DNA of 64,000 nt. Origin: Anaeramoeba ignava (Eukaryota; Metamonada; Anaeramoebidae). This document shows positions 10,930 through 22,099 of the stretch, one piece after another. The DNA lies in the NCBI GenBank assembly GCA_028826165.1, contig JAPDFW010000068.1, positions 135,001 through 199,000 on the forward strand, written 5' to 3'. Each line of letters starts with the position of its first letter. Position 1 is the first letter of the stretch. A program made the translations under genes and the position numbers. The notes below the pieces were generated by a model. That model did not search any database. It was not told the DNA's origin and worked only from the letters and a program-made list of their open reading frames with translations.

Positions 10930-13025
10930 ATGTTCCCCGTTGCATTATTGAGTTTAAAACTACCAGAAAACCCAACAAAATTCAGCAATCATTTTTCAAA
11001 TTTAGTTGAAATTTATTCAGCAGTTGGATTAACAACTAAAATTTTTGTTTCAGTTGAAATAAACTCAAAATTCCCGTTTTCACTTATTCAAAAAATTATC
11101 AGTTTATATTATAATACAGCCTCTTATGCAAATCAACATATGAATGCAATTATTACTCCAATAAGATCTGATCTTGAAATTTTATCTAATGGTGATTCAA
11201 CTTTTCCTAATTTTAAAAATTATTATTTTTAAATCAAAAATTTTTTAAATTTTAAATTTTACAATTAAAATCAAATTAGAAAAAGAAATTGCAGTTTTTT
11301 ATGTTCAAGATCAAACATCAGAAAAAAATGGTAAAAATTATCTTTTCTTAATTCAATTTAATTTTATTTCCTTTTTTTTAATTATTTTTTAGTTGAACTT
11401 TTGAATAAAGTGAATGAAACTAGAAAACAAAATTCATTTCCTTTAGTTTCTTTTCGAAAATTAGATTTAATTAAATTAAGTTATACTATTTATTCTATTC
11501 AAAAAAAAATGTGGGAGGAATGCAAATTTACTGATGAATTCAGTAATTAAAAATCAAAATTAAAATCAAAATCAAAAAAATCAAAATCAAAATTCAAAAT
11601 CAATTAAAATTAAAATTCAAAATTAAAATCAAAATCAAAATTAAAATCAATATTAAAATTAAAATTAATATTAAAATTAAAATCAATATTAAAATCAAAA
11701 TCAAAATCAAAATCAAAATCAAAATTAAAATCAAAATTAAAATCAAAATTAAAATCAAAATCAAAATTAAAATTAAAATTAAAATTAAAATTAAAATTAA
11801 ATTAAAATCAAAATCAAAATCAAAATTAAAATTAAAATTAAAATTAAAATTAAAATTAAAATTAAAATTAAAATTAAAATTAAAATCAAAATCAAAATTA
11901 AAATTAAAATTAAAATTAAAATTAAAATTAAAATTAAAATTAAAACCAAAATTAAAATTAAAATAAAAATTAAAATTAAAATTAAAATCAAAATTAAAAT
12001 TAAAATTAAAATTAAAATTAATATTCAAAATCAAAATCAAAATTAAAATCAAAATTAAAATCAAAATCAAAATTAAAATTTAAAATTAAAATTAAAACCA
12101 AAATTAAAATTAAAATAGTTCCTCCAAATTCTCTTTCAGGTATTGTTATTGGGGGAACATTTGATAGACTTCATACAGGACATCGTGCTTTATTAACAAT
12201 GGCTTGCTATTTATCAAGTGAACATATTTTAATTGGTTTAACCAGTAAAGAATTAATTAGATTAATTAGATTAATTAGATTAATTAGATTAAAAATTATT
12301 TCTTTTATTTTTTAAGCTTGGAAATTGATAGAAAAGAAAGAATTCTCAAGCTTTATTGAACCATATGAAACAAGATCTGAAAATCTTTTGAAATTTATAT
12401 ACAGTGTTTCTCCAAAATTAAAACCAGAAGTAGGATTTGAAAAATTGATTATTAAATTTATTATTAAATTTATTATTAAAATTATTATTAAATTTATTAT
12501 TAAATTTATTATTAAAATTATTATTAAAATTATTATTAAAATTATTATTAAAATTATTATTAAAATTATTATTAAATTTATTATTAAATTTATTATTAAA
12601 TTTATTATTAAAATTATTATTAAATTGATTATTAAAATTATTATTAAATTTATTATTAAATTTATTATTAAAATTGTTATTAAAATTGATTTGATTTTAA
12701 ATAGATTGTTCCTTTAGAAGACCCATTTGGACCATCTATTACATCAGATAATATTCAAGGAATTATAGTTAGTGAAGAAACTCAAAAAGGTGCAGAAGAA
12801 ATTAATAGAATACGCAAAGAAAAGAATTTAAAAATACTTGAAATTTTCGTAATAGATTTTGTTTTACAACTTGGAGGTCAAAATCGTAAAACAAAACTAA
12901 GTTCAAGTACTTTAAGAAAAGAAGAATGGAAACGATCTTTTAGTTCATTAACTGAAAATCCATTTTCTTTTAGTTCAATAGGAGAAAATCCATTTACAAA
13001 TTTAACTCAAAATCAAAATAATTAA
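10930..13025 (+). CDS. Phosphopantetheine adenylyltransferase (eukaryotic COASY N-terminal type), six exons
   Basis: PPAT transfers AMP from ATP to 4'-phosphopantetheine, the penultimate step of CoA synthesis. Exons joined in phase: 10930-11191, 11280-11330, 11393-11542, 12119-12244, 12317-12429 and 12705-13025 (340 residues). Exon 4 has the nucleotidyltransferase motif GGTFDRLHTGHRALL. Exons 5 and 6 continue as FIEPYETR, VPLEDPFGPS and VSEETQKGAEEINR; the last is the conserved substrate-binding and loop segment, and SSSTLR matches the family C-terminus. Splicing exactly restores family spacing, which supports the junctions; the first intron has a GTGATT donor and is the least certain. No dephospho-CoA kinase domain follows, so this is a stand-alone PPAT with a eukaryotic-type N-terminal domain. 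Introns 3 and 5 are filled with repeats. Confidence 0.9.
11543..12118 (+). repeat. Intronic AAAATT/AAAATC array (PPAT intron 3)
   Basis: This 576-nt intron consists almost wholly of hexamers. It is bounded by GTAATT and AAATAG. The mixed AAAATC and AAAATT units produce false I/L and N/F open frames on the opposite strand. Confidence 0.85.
12430..12704 (+). repeat. Intronic 12-bp repeat (PPAT intron 5)
   Basis: Tandem ATTATTAAATTT and ATTATTAAAATT units fill the intron between GTAGGA and AAATAG. The unit length of 12 keeps a long false I/K frame open. Confidence 0.85.
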
Positions 13026-13070
13026 AATTTAAAATTAAAATTAAAATTAAAATTAAAATTAAAATTATTT

Positions 13071-15455
13071 TTAATTTTCTTTTAATTTTTCTTGTTGAAT
13101 TTGATTTAGCAAACTTTCTGCTGTCAAAATTTCTGTTGTTCCATAAATTAAATTTTGAGTAATTTTTTTAATTTCATCAAATTCAATTAATGTTCCACCT
13201 CCAACAATAAAAACAATAAATTCTTGATATTCAGTTAATTTTGGATTGAAATCTTCAAAATGGAAAACATCAAAACAATTTGGAATATCTTCTCTTGCTT
13301 TTTCAGATTCAATAATTGATGATATTAGTTTTGAAACATAAGATTTCAAGTTATTTTTCTTGATATTTTTTGATCTTTGTTGGATTTTTTGGAAAGTATT
13401 ATTTGGATCAAGAATTGAGTATTTTTTCTTTTTAAAGGATTCAGTAAAATGCTTTATAAAACTTAAATCATCTTGTTGATTGTCGATTTTTTTAAGAAAG
13501 ATTTGTAAGTTATCCAAATTTGTTTGTTTTTTAGCGAAAAAATGAATGAGAATCAGTCGAATTTTATCTATTCTTTTTATTTCTTGAGATTCTAATAACT
13601 TCATAATTTCTTCATCTTCTGTTTGTGTTTGTTTTTCTGAGCTCATGATCATATTTTCAAGTTCGTAAAATTCATCGAGTTTTCTTGATTGAATTTGTGA
13701 CATAATTGAAGTGCAAATATTCGAGTGTTTATCAAGCTCTTTTTTATTCTTTTGGAGATTTGGAAGTTCCTGAATTGTGTTTGTTAATTCTTTTGTTGTT
13801 TCAAAGAAATTGACTTGCGATAAATTTGCAAGTTTATCTCTTTTATTTTTATAATTTTGAGTTTTTTCTTCGATTTTGTTCACAATTTCTGGAAACGGTA
13901 AATCATTATTAGCTTTCCAAAAATCATCGTCTTCATGAAGACGATATTGCAATGTTTTGAATTTGCTATCTGAATTTTGTGCTTGATTTGAATTGCTATT
14001 AAATAATTCATCTTTCATGTCTTTTTCTTCTTTTTCAATTTTTAAATTCACAATATTATCATTCACTTTTAATGTATCATAAACAAGTGCATTATAAATC
14101 CAAGAATGATGAAGAATTAAATTAAAATCCACAAATCTATCCAATATTAACAATAATGATTTCTGGTTATTTTTCATTATGTTTTCTTTTAATAGTTTGA
14201 ATTCCTTTGATTTTTTTAAATTTTCTTGAATTCTTTGATTCAATTGATTTCCAATAACACTTGCTGCACTTTCTCGTGAGCATAGTATTACAGGTGTTGT
14301 GTTTAGTAAAGAAACTACTGAGAAAAGTCCATCTATAATTGAATCAATTGTTTTTTTTGTTTTTTCAGTGTTTGATGTGTTTAGATATATTTTTGAATAT
14401 GAATTTTTAATATCAAGTGTGAAAATTTTTTCTTCAATTGAAATGAATTTTAAATAATGTTCGTAAATTTTGTTCATTTTATCACTTTGATTTGTTTCAT
14501 ATATTCCTTTTGCAAAATGATAAAGTAATTTTTGTGGGATGTATGGAATAAAATTTAGATAATATTGATCGTATAAGCCTAATGAGATATCCTATAATTT
14601 TATAAATAATTTTATAAATAATTTTATAAATAATTTTATAAATAATTTTATAAATAATTTTATATTTAACTTTATAAATAATTTTATAAATAATTTTATA
14701 AATAATTTTATAAATAATATTATAATTAATTTTATATATAATTTTATAAATAATTTTATAAATAATTTTATAATTAATTTTATAAATAATTTTATAATTA
14801 ATTTTATAATTAATTTTATAATTAATTTTATAAATAATTTTATATATAATTTTATAAATAATTTTATAATTAATTTTATAAATAATTTTATAATTAATTT
14901 TATAAATAATTTTATAAATAATTTTATAATTAATTTTATAAATAATTTTATATATAATTTTATAAATAATTTTATAAATAATTTTATAAATAATTTTATA
15001 AATAATTTTATAAATAATTTTATAATTAATTTTATATTTAATTTTATAAATAATTTTATAATTAATTTTATAAATAATTATATAATTAATTTTATAAATA
15101 ATTTTATAAATAATTTTATAAATAATTTTATAAATAATTTTATAAATAAAGCTTGATTTACTTTTGTTATTATTTCAATATTTTTTAATGAAGATTTGCA
15201 AATATAAATTGCTGGTGAATCTGGAATTGATTCACGAGGTTGATTAATTTGTAATTGTAAAATAATCCCTAATTCTTTTAAATCTTTTATATTAAACAAT
15301 ATTGAAAGAATTTTATGAGTAAATTTATCATAAATTAAAATTTTCCAAATTTCATTCCATCTTTCATTTTCTTGATTTTCTGTTTGATTTAATTCTTTAT
15401 TCAAATTAAAAATTTTTAATAATGCTTTTTTTTGTAAATTTTGTAAAGAAAACAT
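13071..15455 (-). CDS. SLY1: Sec1/Munc18-family protein Sly1 (SCFD1), two exons
   Basis: SM proteins of the Sly1 type bind the syntaxin-5/Sed5 SNARE and drive ER-Golgi fusion. Exon 1 (15455-15162) contains WKILIYDKFTHKILSILFNI, the Sly1 domain-1 signature, and SIPDSPAIYI. A 570-nt repeat intron (15161-14592, GTAAAT...TATAG) separates it from exon 2 (14591-13071), which starts DISLGLYDQYYLNFIPYIP. That junction matches family spacing residue for residue. Exon 2 has LLLILDRFVDFNLILHHSWIY and the end YGTTEILTAESLLNQ, typical of Sly1. The spliced product is about 604 residues, close to the family's usual 640. An ATG at 14477 inside exon 2 would lose the first third of the protein and is not the start. 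Confidence 0.93.
14592..15161 (-). repeat. Intronic 12-bp ATAAATAATTTT array (SLY1 intron)
   Basis: Roughly 45 tandem copies of a 12-bp unit, with scattered ATAATTAATTTT variants, make up essentially the whole intron. Confidence 0.9.
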
Positions 15456-15787
15456 TTATAAAGAAAAAAATGAAAAAATGAAAAAATGAAAAATGAAAAA
15501 ATTTTTTTTGATTTGATTCATTGATTTAATTTGATTTTGATTTTTGATTTTGATTTTAATTTTGATTTTAAATTTGATTTTTGATTTTGATTTTGATTTT
15601 GATTTTGTTTTTAATTTTAATTTTGATTTTGATTTTGATTTTGATTTTGATTTTTATTTTGATTTTAATTTTGATTTTGATTTTGATTTTTATTTTGATT
15701 TAAATTTAATTTTGATTTTGATTTTGATTTGATTTTGATTTTGATTTTGATTTTGATTTTGGATTTGATTTTAATTTTGATTTTGAT
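15456..15787. repeat. Intergenic hexamer array with SLY1 promoter
   Basis: Bases about 15460-15505 (minus strand) are repeated CATTTTTTC elements directly before the SLY1 start. From about 15530 to 15787 the DNA is TTTTGA/TTTTAA hexamers running up to the stop of the RhoGAP-SH3 gene. Confidence 0.75.
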
Positions 15788-18700
15788 TTAAATTGCATTT
15801 TCTCCAAAAATTTTTTTAACTATTAATTCAACACCTCTTCTTTGATCAATTTTAACTTGCAAATTCTCTTTAAATTCTGCGATTCTTTTCAATAAATTTT
15901 CTTTTTTAGTTTGAATTTGTGTTCTAAGTTCAATATTCTCAGCGAGCATAATTTTCAATGAATCCATTTCAGTTAAAGCCTTTCTATATGAATTATTTTC
16001 ATTAGCTTCAGCTTGAGGAACATAATCTTTAACAATTTCAATATAATTATAAGGAACAAGTCCGATTTCCTTTGTTTTTAAAGATTTTACTTTCCACCAT
16101 CCTCCTTTTTCTTGTTCATTTTCATTGCTTTCGGTTTCATCATTTGTTTCAAATTTTGTTATTATTTCTACATAATCTCCTTGAATAAGTGAAAGATCTT
16201 CTTCATGAGTTCCTTCAAAATCATAGATTGCAACTGCATATTCTTTTTCTGAAAAGTTTTTTTCAATCATCTAGTCATTTTGAATATTGATTTTAATATT
16301 GATTTTGATATTAATTTTATAAATGAATTTTGATATTAATTTTATAAATGAATTTTATAAATGAATTTTATAAATGAATTTTATAAATGAATTTTATAAA
16401 TGAATTTTATAAATGAATTTTATAAATGAATTTTATAAATGAATTTTATAAATGAATTTTATAAATGAATTTTAATTTTAATTTTAATTTTAATTTTATA
16501 AATAAATTTTAATTTTAATATTAATTTTAATATTGATTTTAATTTTAATTTTAATTTTATAAATGAATTTTGATTTTAATTTTATAAATGAATTTTGATT
16601 TTAATTTTATAAATGAATTTTGATTTTAATTTTATAAATGAATTTTGATTTTAATTTTATAAATGAATTTTATAAATGAATTTTATAAATGAATTTTATA
16701 AATGAATTTTAATTTTATAAATGAATTTTAATTTTATATTCGCTTCAATGTTTGTACTCCAAAAATATATTCATATTCATCTATCAAAGCTTGACAACAA
16801 GAATAAATATGAAGAAGATTTCTACTCTGATTATTATCAAGATCATTATGTGATTTTGTAAGTAATGAAACTGTCGAACGTCTAATTAAACTTGATTTTG
16901 AATCTCTTGGATCTTTCAAAAGTAAAGAACCAAAAACAATTGATAAATTTTTTGAATTCATATTATTTTGTTGTGAATGTTTTGAAACTTTGTTTAAATG
17001 TTGACAAATTAATAATAAAGTTTTATAATTTGATTTTGGAATTGATGACACAATTGTTCGAAATTTTTTCATTTTTAACCAAATTTCTTGAATTTCTATT
17101 TAATAAATATATATAATAATTTATATATCAAAAATATAAAAGAAATTTGAATTGGCAAAAAAATCTGTTTTTGTTTTTGTTTTTTGTTTTTGTTTTTCAC
17201 CATCAGAACTAATAAAAGAATCATAAAATTTCCAAGGAATTAATGGTTCAGGTAATTCATTCAAATATAATTTTAATAAACTTGCAACATCATGAGGTGA
17301 TTTTGTAATTTCTTCAATTTGAATATCATCAGCTTTTATAATATTTTTATTATCAAAAAATTTTTTAATTATATAATTTGAATATAAAAATTATTTATAA
17401 TAAGATCATTTAAATTTACATTTATCAAAAAGTTCTTTTAAATCTTCAATTTTGCTTAAAACTCCAGTTTTTCCATAAATACCATATATATCAATTCCTT
17501 GATTAAAATGAATATATTTTAAAATCAATTCATTAATTTAGTTTTTGAATTTAAATTTTTTGAATTTAATTTTTTGAATTATTTAAATTTTTGAATTTAA
17601 TTTTTTGAATTTAATTTTTTGAATTATTTAAATTTTTGAATACCTTTAACTTCAATAAAACTACAAATTTTTTCAATAACAACAGGAACTTCTCTTTTTC
17701 CTCTTTGAATTGCATTATCAAGATAATATCCAAATATTGGTTTCAACTTAAATTTTCAATTTTGATTTTAATTTTGATTTAATTTAATTTTGATTTTAAT
17801 TTTAATTTTAATTTTAAATTTTAATTTTAATTTAAATTGATTTAATTTGTACTCCAACATTCATTTCTCCTGATCTTTGGAAAATAAGTCCTGTTTTTCT
17901 TTTTAATTTAAAAATTGCTGCTCCAATATTTTTTATTTCTAATTCTAAAAGGGTTTTTGTTCTATCAAGTAAATCTTAAGAATAAAAAGAAAAATATTTT
18001 TTTTTGATAATAAATCATTTTGTTTTGAAAATAAATCAATTTGAAAATAAATACTTTCAGAAACAAATAAATCAAATTCAGTATAATTTTCTGTTAATCC
18101 AAATTCTTTTATTATATGTTTAATTTGTTTAGAAACAGCTTCTTCTTCATTCATTTCAATTAGTTTTGTTTCAGCTCCATAATTTATATTAACTTTCTTA
18201 ATTCTTTTTTTCTTAAATTCAATACTTTCCTGAAATTTTGATTTTGATTTTGATTTGATTTTGATTTTAATTTTGATTTTAATTTTAATTTTAATTTTAA
18301 TTTTAATTATAATTTTAATTTTAATTTTAAATTTTAATTTTAATTTTAATTTTAATTTTAATTTTAATTTTAAATTTGATTTTAATTTTAATTTTAATTT
18401 TATTTTAAATTTTAATTTTAATTTTATAAATGAATTTTGATTTTAATTTTGAATTTTGATTTTAATTTTAATTTTGATTTTAATTTTAAATTTAATTTTA
18501 AATTTAATTTTAATTTTAGTTTTAATTTTAATTTTTAATTTTAATTTTAAATTTAATTTTAATTTTATAAATGAATTTTAATTTTATAAATGAATTTTAA
18601 TTTTAAATTTAATTTTAATTTTTAATTTGAATTTGAATATTAATATTAATTTTAAATTTTAATTTTAAATTTTGATTTTGATTTTAATTTTAATTTTAAT

Positions 18701-19215
18701 TTTAATTTTAATTTTAATTTTGATTTTGATTTCGATTTTGATTTTAATTTTAATTTTAATTTTAATTTTAATTTTAATTTTAATTTTAATTTTAATTTTA
18801 ATTTTAATTTTAATTTTGATTTTAATTTTGATTTTAATTTTAAATTTAATTTTAATTTTAATTTTAATTTTGATTTTAATTTTAATTTAATTTTAATTTT
18901 AATTTTAATTTTAATTTTGAATTGGATTTGAATTTGAATTTGAATTTGAATTTGAATTTGAATTTTCATTTTGAATTTTAAATTGGATTTGAATACTTGT
19001 CTCCAAATTTCATATGAAATTAATGTTTGATTTTCATTCATCCAAAACCCATTTCCACTTGTGCAATAAAGACCATATTCAAATGAATTTGTTATTTGTT
19101 CTGCTTCACAAACCATTTCTTTTAATTCTTTAACTGTTTTTATAGGAGATGTACCAAAAATTTTAGTAGTTTGTTCATAAGGAAAAACTACTTTAACCCA
19201 AAGTGTAACAGCCAT
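15788..19215 (-). CDS. Tandem ubiquitin-like (talin F0/F1-like), RhoGAP, SH3, coiled-coil protein; arginine finger absent
   Basis: Eight exons join in phase: 19215-18997, 18229-18055, 17974-17853, 17746-17644, 17497-17420, 17332-17201, 17095-16758 and 16270-15788 (549 residues). Exons 1-3 give two ubiquitin-like folds resembling talin F0-F1 (TLWVKVVFPYEQTTKIF; then VNINYG to LLDRTKTLLELEIKNIGAAI). Exons 4-7 form a RhoGAP domain: LKPIFGYYLDNAIQRG, HDVASLLKLYLNELPEPLIP and LICQHLNKVSKHSQQNNMNS. Exon 8 adds an SH3 domain (AVAIYDFEGTHEEDLSLIQG, GWWKV, GLVPYNYIE) and a coiled coil. RhoGAPs accelerate GTP hydrolysis by Rho-family GTPases using an arginine in the GIFR/GIYR motif; here the motif reads GIYGKTG. 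The lysine of LKLYL and the NKM-S-KNL asparagine are present. It may be a GTPase-binding scaffold rather than an active GAP. A two-gene reading is unlikely because all junction phases agree. Confidence 0.85.
16271..16757 (-). repeat. Intronic 13-bp repeat (RhoGAP-SH3 intron 7)
   Basis: Tandem copies of a 13-bp unit, ATAAATGAATTTT, mixed with TTTTAA hexamers, fill the intron between the RhoGAP and SH3 exons. Confidence 0.85.
18230..18996 (-). repeat. Intronic hexamer array (RhoGAP-SH3 intron 1)
   Basis: Long TTTTAA/TTTTGA hexamer runs lie between GTATTC and TTTCAG, with two islands of the ATAAATGAATTTT unit. Long K/I, L/K and I/L frames here are repeat artefacts. Confidence 0.85.
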
Positions 19216-20021
19216 TAATAAAAAGAAAATACAAAAATGAAAAAAATGAAAAATGAAAAAAATGAAAAATGAAAAAAATGAAAAATGAAAAAAATGAAAA
19301 ATGAAAAAAGCAAAAAAATTTTTCTTTTTCTTTTGAAAATGGATTTTAATTTTGAATTTTGATTTAAATTTTAATTTGAATTTTGAATTTTAATTTTAAT
19401 TTTAATTTTAATTTTAATTTTAATTTTAATTTTAATTTTAATTTTAATTTTAATTTTGATTTTAATTTTAATTTTAAATTTTAATTTTAATTTTGATTTT
19501 AATATTAATATTAATTTTAATTTTAATTTTAATTTTAATTTTGATTTTAATTTTAATTTTAATTTTAATTTTAATTTTGAATTTTAATTTTGAATTTAAT
19601 TTTTAATTTTAATTTTAATTTTGATTTTGAATTTTAATATTAATTTTAATTTTAATTTTAATTTTGATTTTAATTTTAAATTTAAATTTAAATTTGATTT
19701 TGGATTTAATATTAATTTTAATTTTATTTTTAATTTTAATTTTAATTTTAATTTTGATTTTAATTTTAAATTTTAATTTTAATTTTAATTTTAATTTTGA
19801 TTTTAATTTTGATTTTAATTTTGATTTTAATTTTGATTTTAATTTTAATTTTAATTTTTAATTTTAATTTTAATTTTAATTTTGAATATTAATTTTAATT
19901 TTGATTTTTAATTTAAATTCCATTTTTTTGTTTTTCATTTTTTTGTTGGTTTTTGAATTTGGTTTTTTAATTTTGAATTTGACTTTGATTTTTCATTTAA
20001 ATTTTCATTTGCATTTTGATT
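19216..20021. repeat. Intergenic repeat block
   Basis: Bases 19230-19310 (minus strand) hold several CATTTTTCATTTTTT copies upstream of the RhoGAP-SH3 start. From 19335 to about 19920 it is almost pure TTTTAA/TTTTGA hexamers. The last 100 bases, next to the BTB-glycine stop, are nearly identical to the 3' flank of the second copy at 51632. Confidence 0.8.
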
Positions 20022-21935
20022 TTAATTTTGATAAATAAACCAATTTGGATTTGGAGTTAATCCTTTAGCAACTCCACAAACAGCAATTCTTCCATTTCCT
20101 CCTTTTCCACCTGAAGAATTAATTCCTGGATGAGATGAAAGAGGATAACCAATTCCTTTTTCACCACCTTTAGCTTCAATTGTTCCGTTATTGAAAATTA
20201 ATTTTGAAATAAATAAAATACTTCCTCCACTTCCTCCTCCTCCTCCTGAACCAAATGTTCCATTAATTCCATCTTCACCTTTTTCTCCATTACAATAAAT
20301 TTCACCATTATTAATAATAGTATTTGCTTCTAATAATAAAGCTCCTCCTCCATTTCCTCCTTTTCCCTTTGTTTGTCCATTACTATATGGATGACCAGAA
20401 CCACCACCTGATCCTAAATAAAGTTGTGTTATTTTTTCATCTCCATAAATTTCTCCTCCTTTTCCTCCTGGATGATTTCCTCCTTGCCATCTATTTGGTT
20501 CAGAATCTTCACCTTTAGTTCCATATCCTCCTCCACCTCCTCCAATACTTCCAAAACTACTACAACCCAAACCAGCTCCACCACCTCCTTTATTTGCATC
20601 TTGAAGATCTCCTCCTCTTCCATTGAATGATTCTCCTTGTTTTGCTTTTCCATTTGTGCATTGTGGAACTGCATCACCACCTCGATATCCTTTTCCTGAT
20701 AAATCAATTTTACCTCCTTTTTCAATAATTATCATTGATTTTGCTTTGATTTTCAATACTCCTCCTGAATTTCCATCCCATGCTTTAACTGTAAGAACTC
20801 CTCCATTTCTTATTATTAAATTATTACAATTAATTTCTCCATTCATTTCTTGTGTGTTTGTGATTTCAATTGTATCTTGTTGTTTCAAAATTGAATCAAG
20901 ATCTTGAAAAAATTTGTAAAAAAAATCAATATCTTCATCTTTAATTTCCATTCCTGATATTTTTTGGATAACAGAAAATTTTTTTTTTTCATTTTCAATT
21001 TCAATTTTCTTTTCATTTTCAAGTTTTTCTTGAAATATTTTCTTTTCATTTTCCACTTTTTCAATTTCAATTTTCTTTTCATTTTCAAGTTTTTCAATTT
21101 CAATTTTCTTTTCATTTTCAAGTTTTTCTTGTAATTTTTTCATTTCATCAACTTTATCACTTTCTTTCTTTGAAATTTGAAAAAGGAAATGAGTAGGAAG
21201 ATATTCTAATTCTTGAATTTTTTTGAAATCTTCTTTTTTAAAAATATCAATATTAATTTTAGAAAGAAATTGATTAAATAATTGTTTTAATTTTTGATTT
21301 TTGATTTTTTCATCAACATTTTGAATTCTTTGATTTAAATATTTATGAAGAACATCAAAAAATTCAATTCCAATATTTTCTTGATTTTTGGATTTATTTG
21401 AAATAATTTGAATAATTTGTTGTTGAGATAAATGAAGAAATTCAGATTTTTTGATTAAATTTTCGAAGTTTTGTTCAATAAATTCCAAACAAGAATCATT
21501 TAATTTTAATGAATTTATTGATTTATTATCTGAAAGAATTTGGAAAACATTTTCTTCATTGATTTTTTGAATGATTTGGTTTTCAAGAAAATTAGATAAT
21601 AAATCAAGTTGAAATAAAATTGAAGCTTTGAAAAATTGAAGTAAATCTTGATCATTGAATTGAATTTGACTTGAATAAATATAAAGAAGAATATTTGAGA
21701 TTGTTTGATTATTAAATTCAAAAAAAGAGATTTCATTTGATTCATTTTCTTTAAAAAAATTAGTAAAATAAGGAGAACGAAAACTTAAAATTGATTTATG
21801 AGAAGGAAATTGATAAGAATCAGTTTTAATAATAAAATCAGGAAAATTATGAGAAGATTTTAATAAATTTGTAAATTGTTGAATTAAATTTTGTGTGAAT
21901 TGATTGTTGTTATTATTATTATTATTTTCTTCCAT
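20022..21935 (-). CDS. BTB-BACK, coiled-coil, glycine-rich beta-solenoid-like protein (copy A)
   Basis: This is an intact intronless frame of 637 residues. A poly-N N-terminus precedes a BTB domain (about 25-125: SYQFPSHKSILSFRSPYFTN, LLYIYSSQIQF) and a BACK-like helical region to about 250. A charged coiled coil built on repeats of KLENEKKIEIEK (about 260-320) follows. The final 270 residues are glycine-rich with repeated short beta segments (GGVLTVKAWDGNSGGVLKIK, GGGGGSGGSILFISKLIFNN, GGNGRIAVCG), suggesting a right-handed beta-solenoid. Copy B at 49664 is almost identical except for the linker between coiled coil and solenoid. No signal peptide is visible, so the protein is probably cytosolic. 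BTB-BACK suggests cullin-3 adaptor function with the solenoid as target binder; this is inference. Confidence 0.85.
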   Translation of the reverse strand: MEENNNNNNNNQFTQNLIQQFTNLLKSSHNFPDFIIKTDSYQFPSHKSILSFRSPYFTNFFKENESNEISFFEFNNQTISNILLYIYSSQIQFNDQDLLQFFKASILFQLDLLSNFLENQIIQKINEENVFQILSDNKSINSLKLNDSCLEFIEQNFENLIKKSEFLHLSQQQIIQIISNKSKNQENIGIEFFDVLHKYLNQRIQNVDEKIKNQKLKQLFNQFLSKINIDIFKKEDFKKIQELEYLPTHFLFQISKKESDKVDEMKKLQEKLENEKKIEIEKLENEKKIEIEKVENEKKIFQEKLENEKKIEIENEKKKFSVIQKISGMEIKDEDIDFFYKFFQDLDSILKQQDTIEITNTQEMNGEINCNNLIIRNGGVLTVKAWDGNSGGVLKIKAKSMIIIEKGGKIDLSGKGYRGGDAVPQCTNGKAKQGESFNGRGGDLQDANKGGGGAGLGCSSFGSIGGGGGGYGTKGEDSEPNRWQGGNHPGGKGGEIYGDEKITQLYLGSGGGSGHPYSNGQTKGKGGNGGGALLLEANTIINNGEIYCNGEKGEDGINGTFGSGGGGGSGGSILFISKLIFNNGTIEAKGGEKGIGYPLSSHPGINSSGGKGGNGRIAVCGVAKGLTPNPNWFIYQN

Positions 21936-22099
21936 AATAATAAAAGAAAAAAAATGAAAAAAAAAAGCAAAAAAAAAAAATTTTTTTTTTAATTAAAAAA
22001 AAATAAATAAGAAAAGTGGATTTTAAATTAATTAACAATTTTCTTTCATTTATTATTTTTTTTTTGATTTTAATTTTGATTTTAATTTTGATTTTAATT

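Noticed and set aside
11600..12070. Long I/L, N/F, K/I and F/D open frames, here and at 6114-6534, 18255-18890, 29114-29437, 31113-31904, 32705-33185 and 44075-45846
   Set aside because: They arise from 6-, 9- or 12-base repeats whose period is a multiple of three, so no stop occurs in some frames. They lie in introns or opposite coding N/Q tracts.
13071..14477. A separate gene starting at the ATG at 14477
   Set aside because: Conserved Sly1 sequence continues upstream of that ATG for 38 codons and joins exon 1 in phase across the repeat intron.
15788..16270. A stand-alone SH3 protein starting at 16270
   Set aside because: The ATG is directly preceded by an acceptor (CTAG), and the exon fits phase 0 after the RhoGAP exon's GTACAA donor. 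A second promoter cannot be fully excluded, but no T-tract element is present there.
17945..18154. A small independent gene of 69 codons
   Set aside because: The end of this frame reads through an intron. Splicing at GTATTT/TTAAG gives a continuous ubiquitin-like domain of the RhoGAP-SH3 gene.
20324..21121. Frames opposite or overlapping the glycine-rich and coiled-coil parts
   Set aside because: These are shadows of codon repetition (GGA/GGT and GAAAAT units) in the real BTB-glycine gene, and the same shadows recur in copy B.
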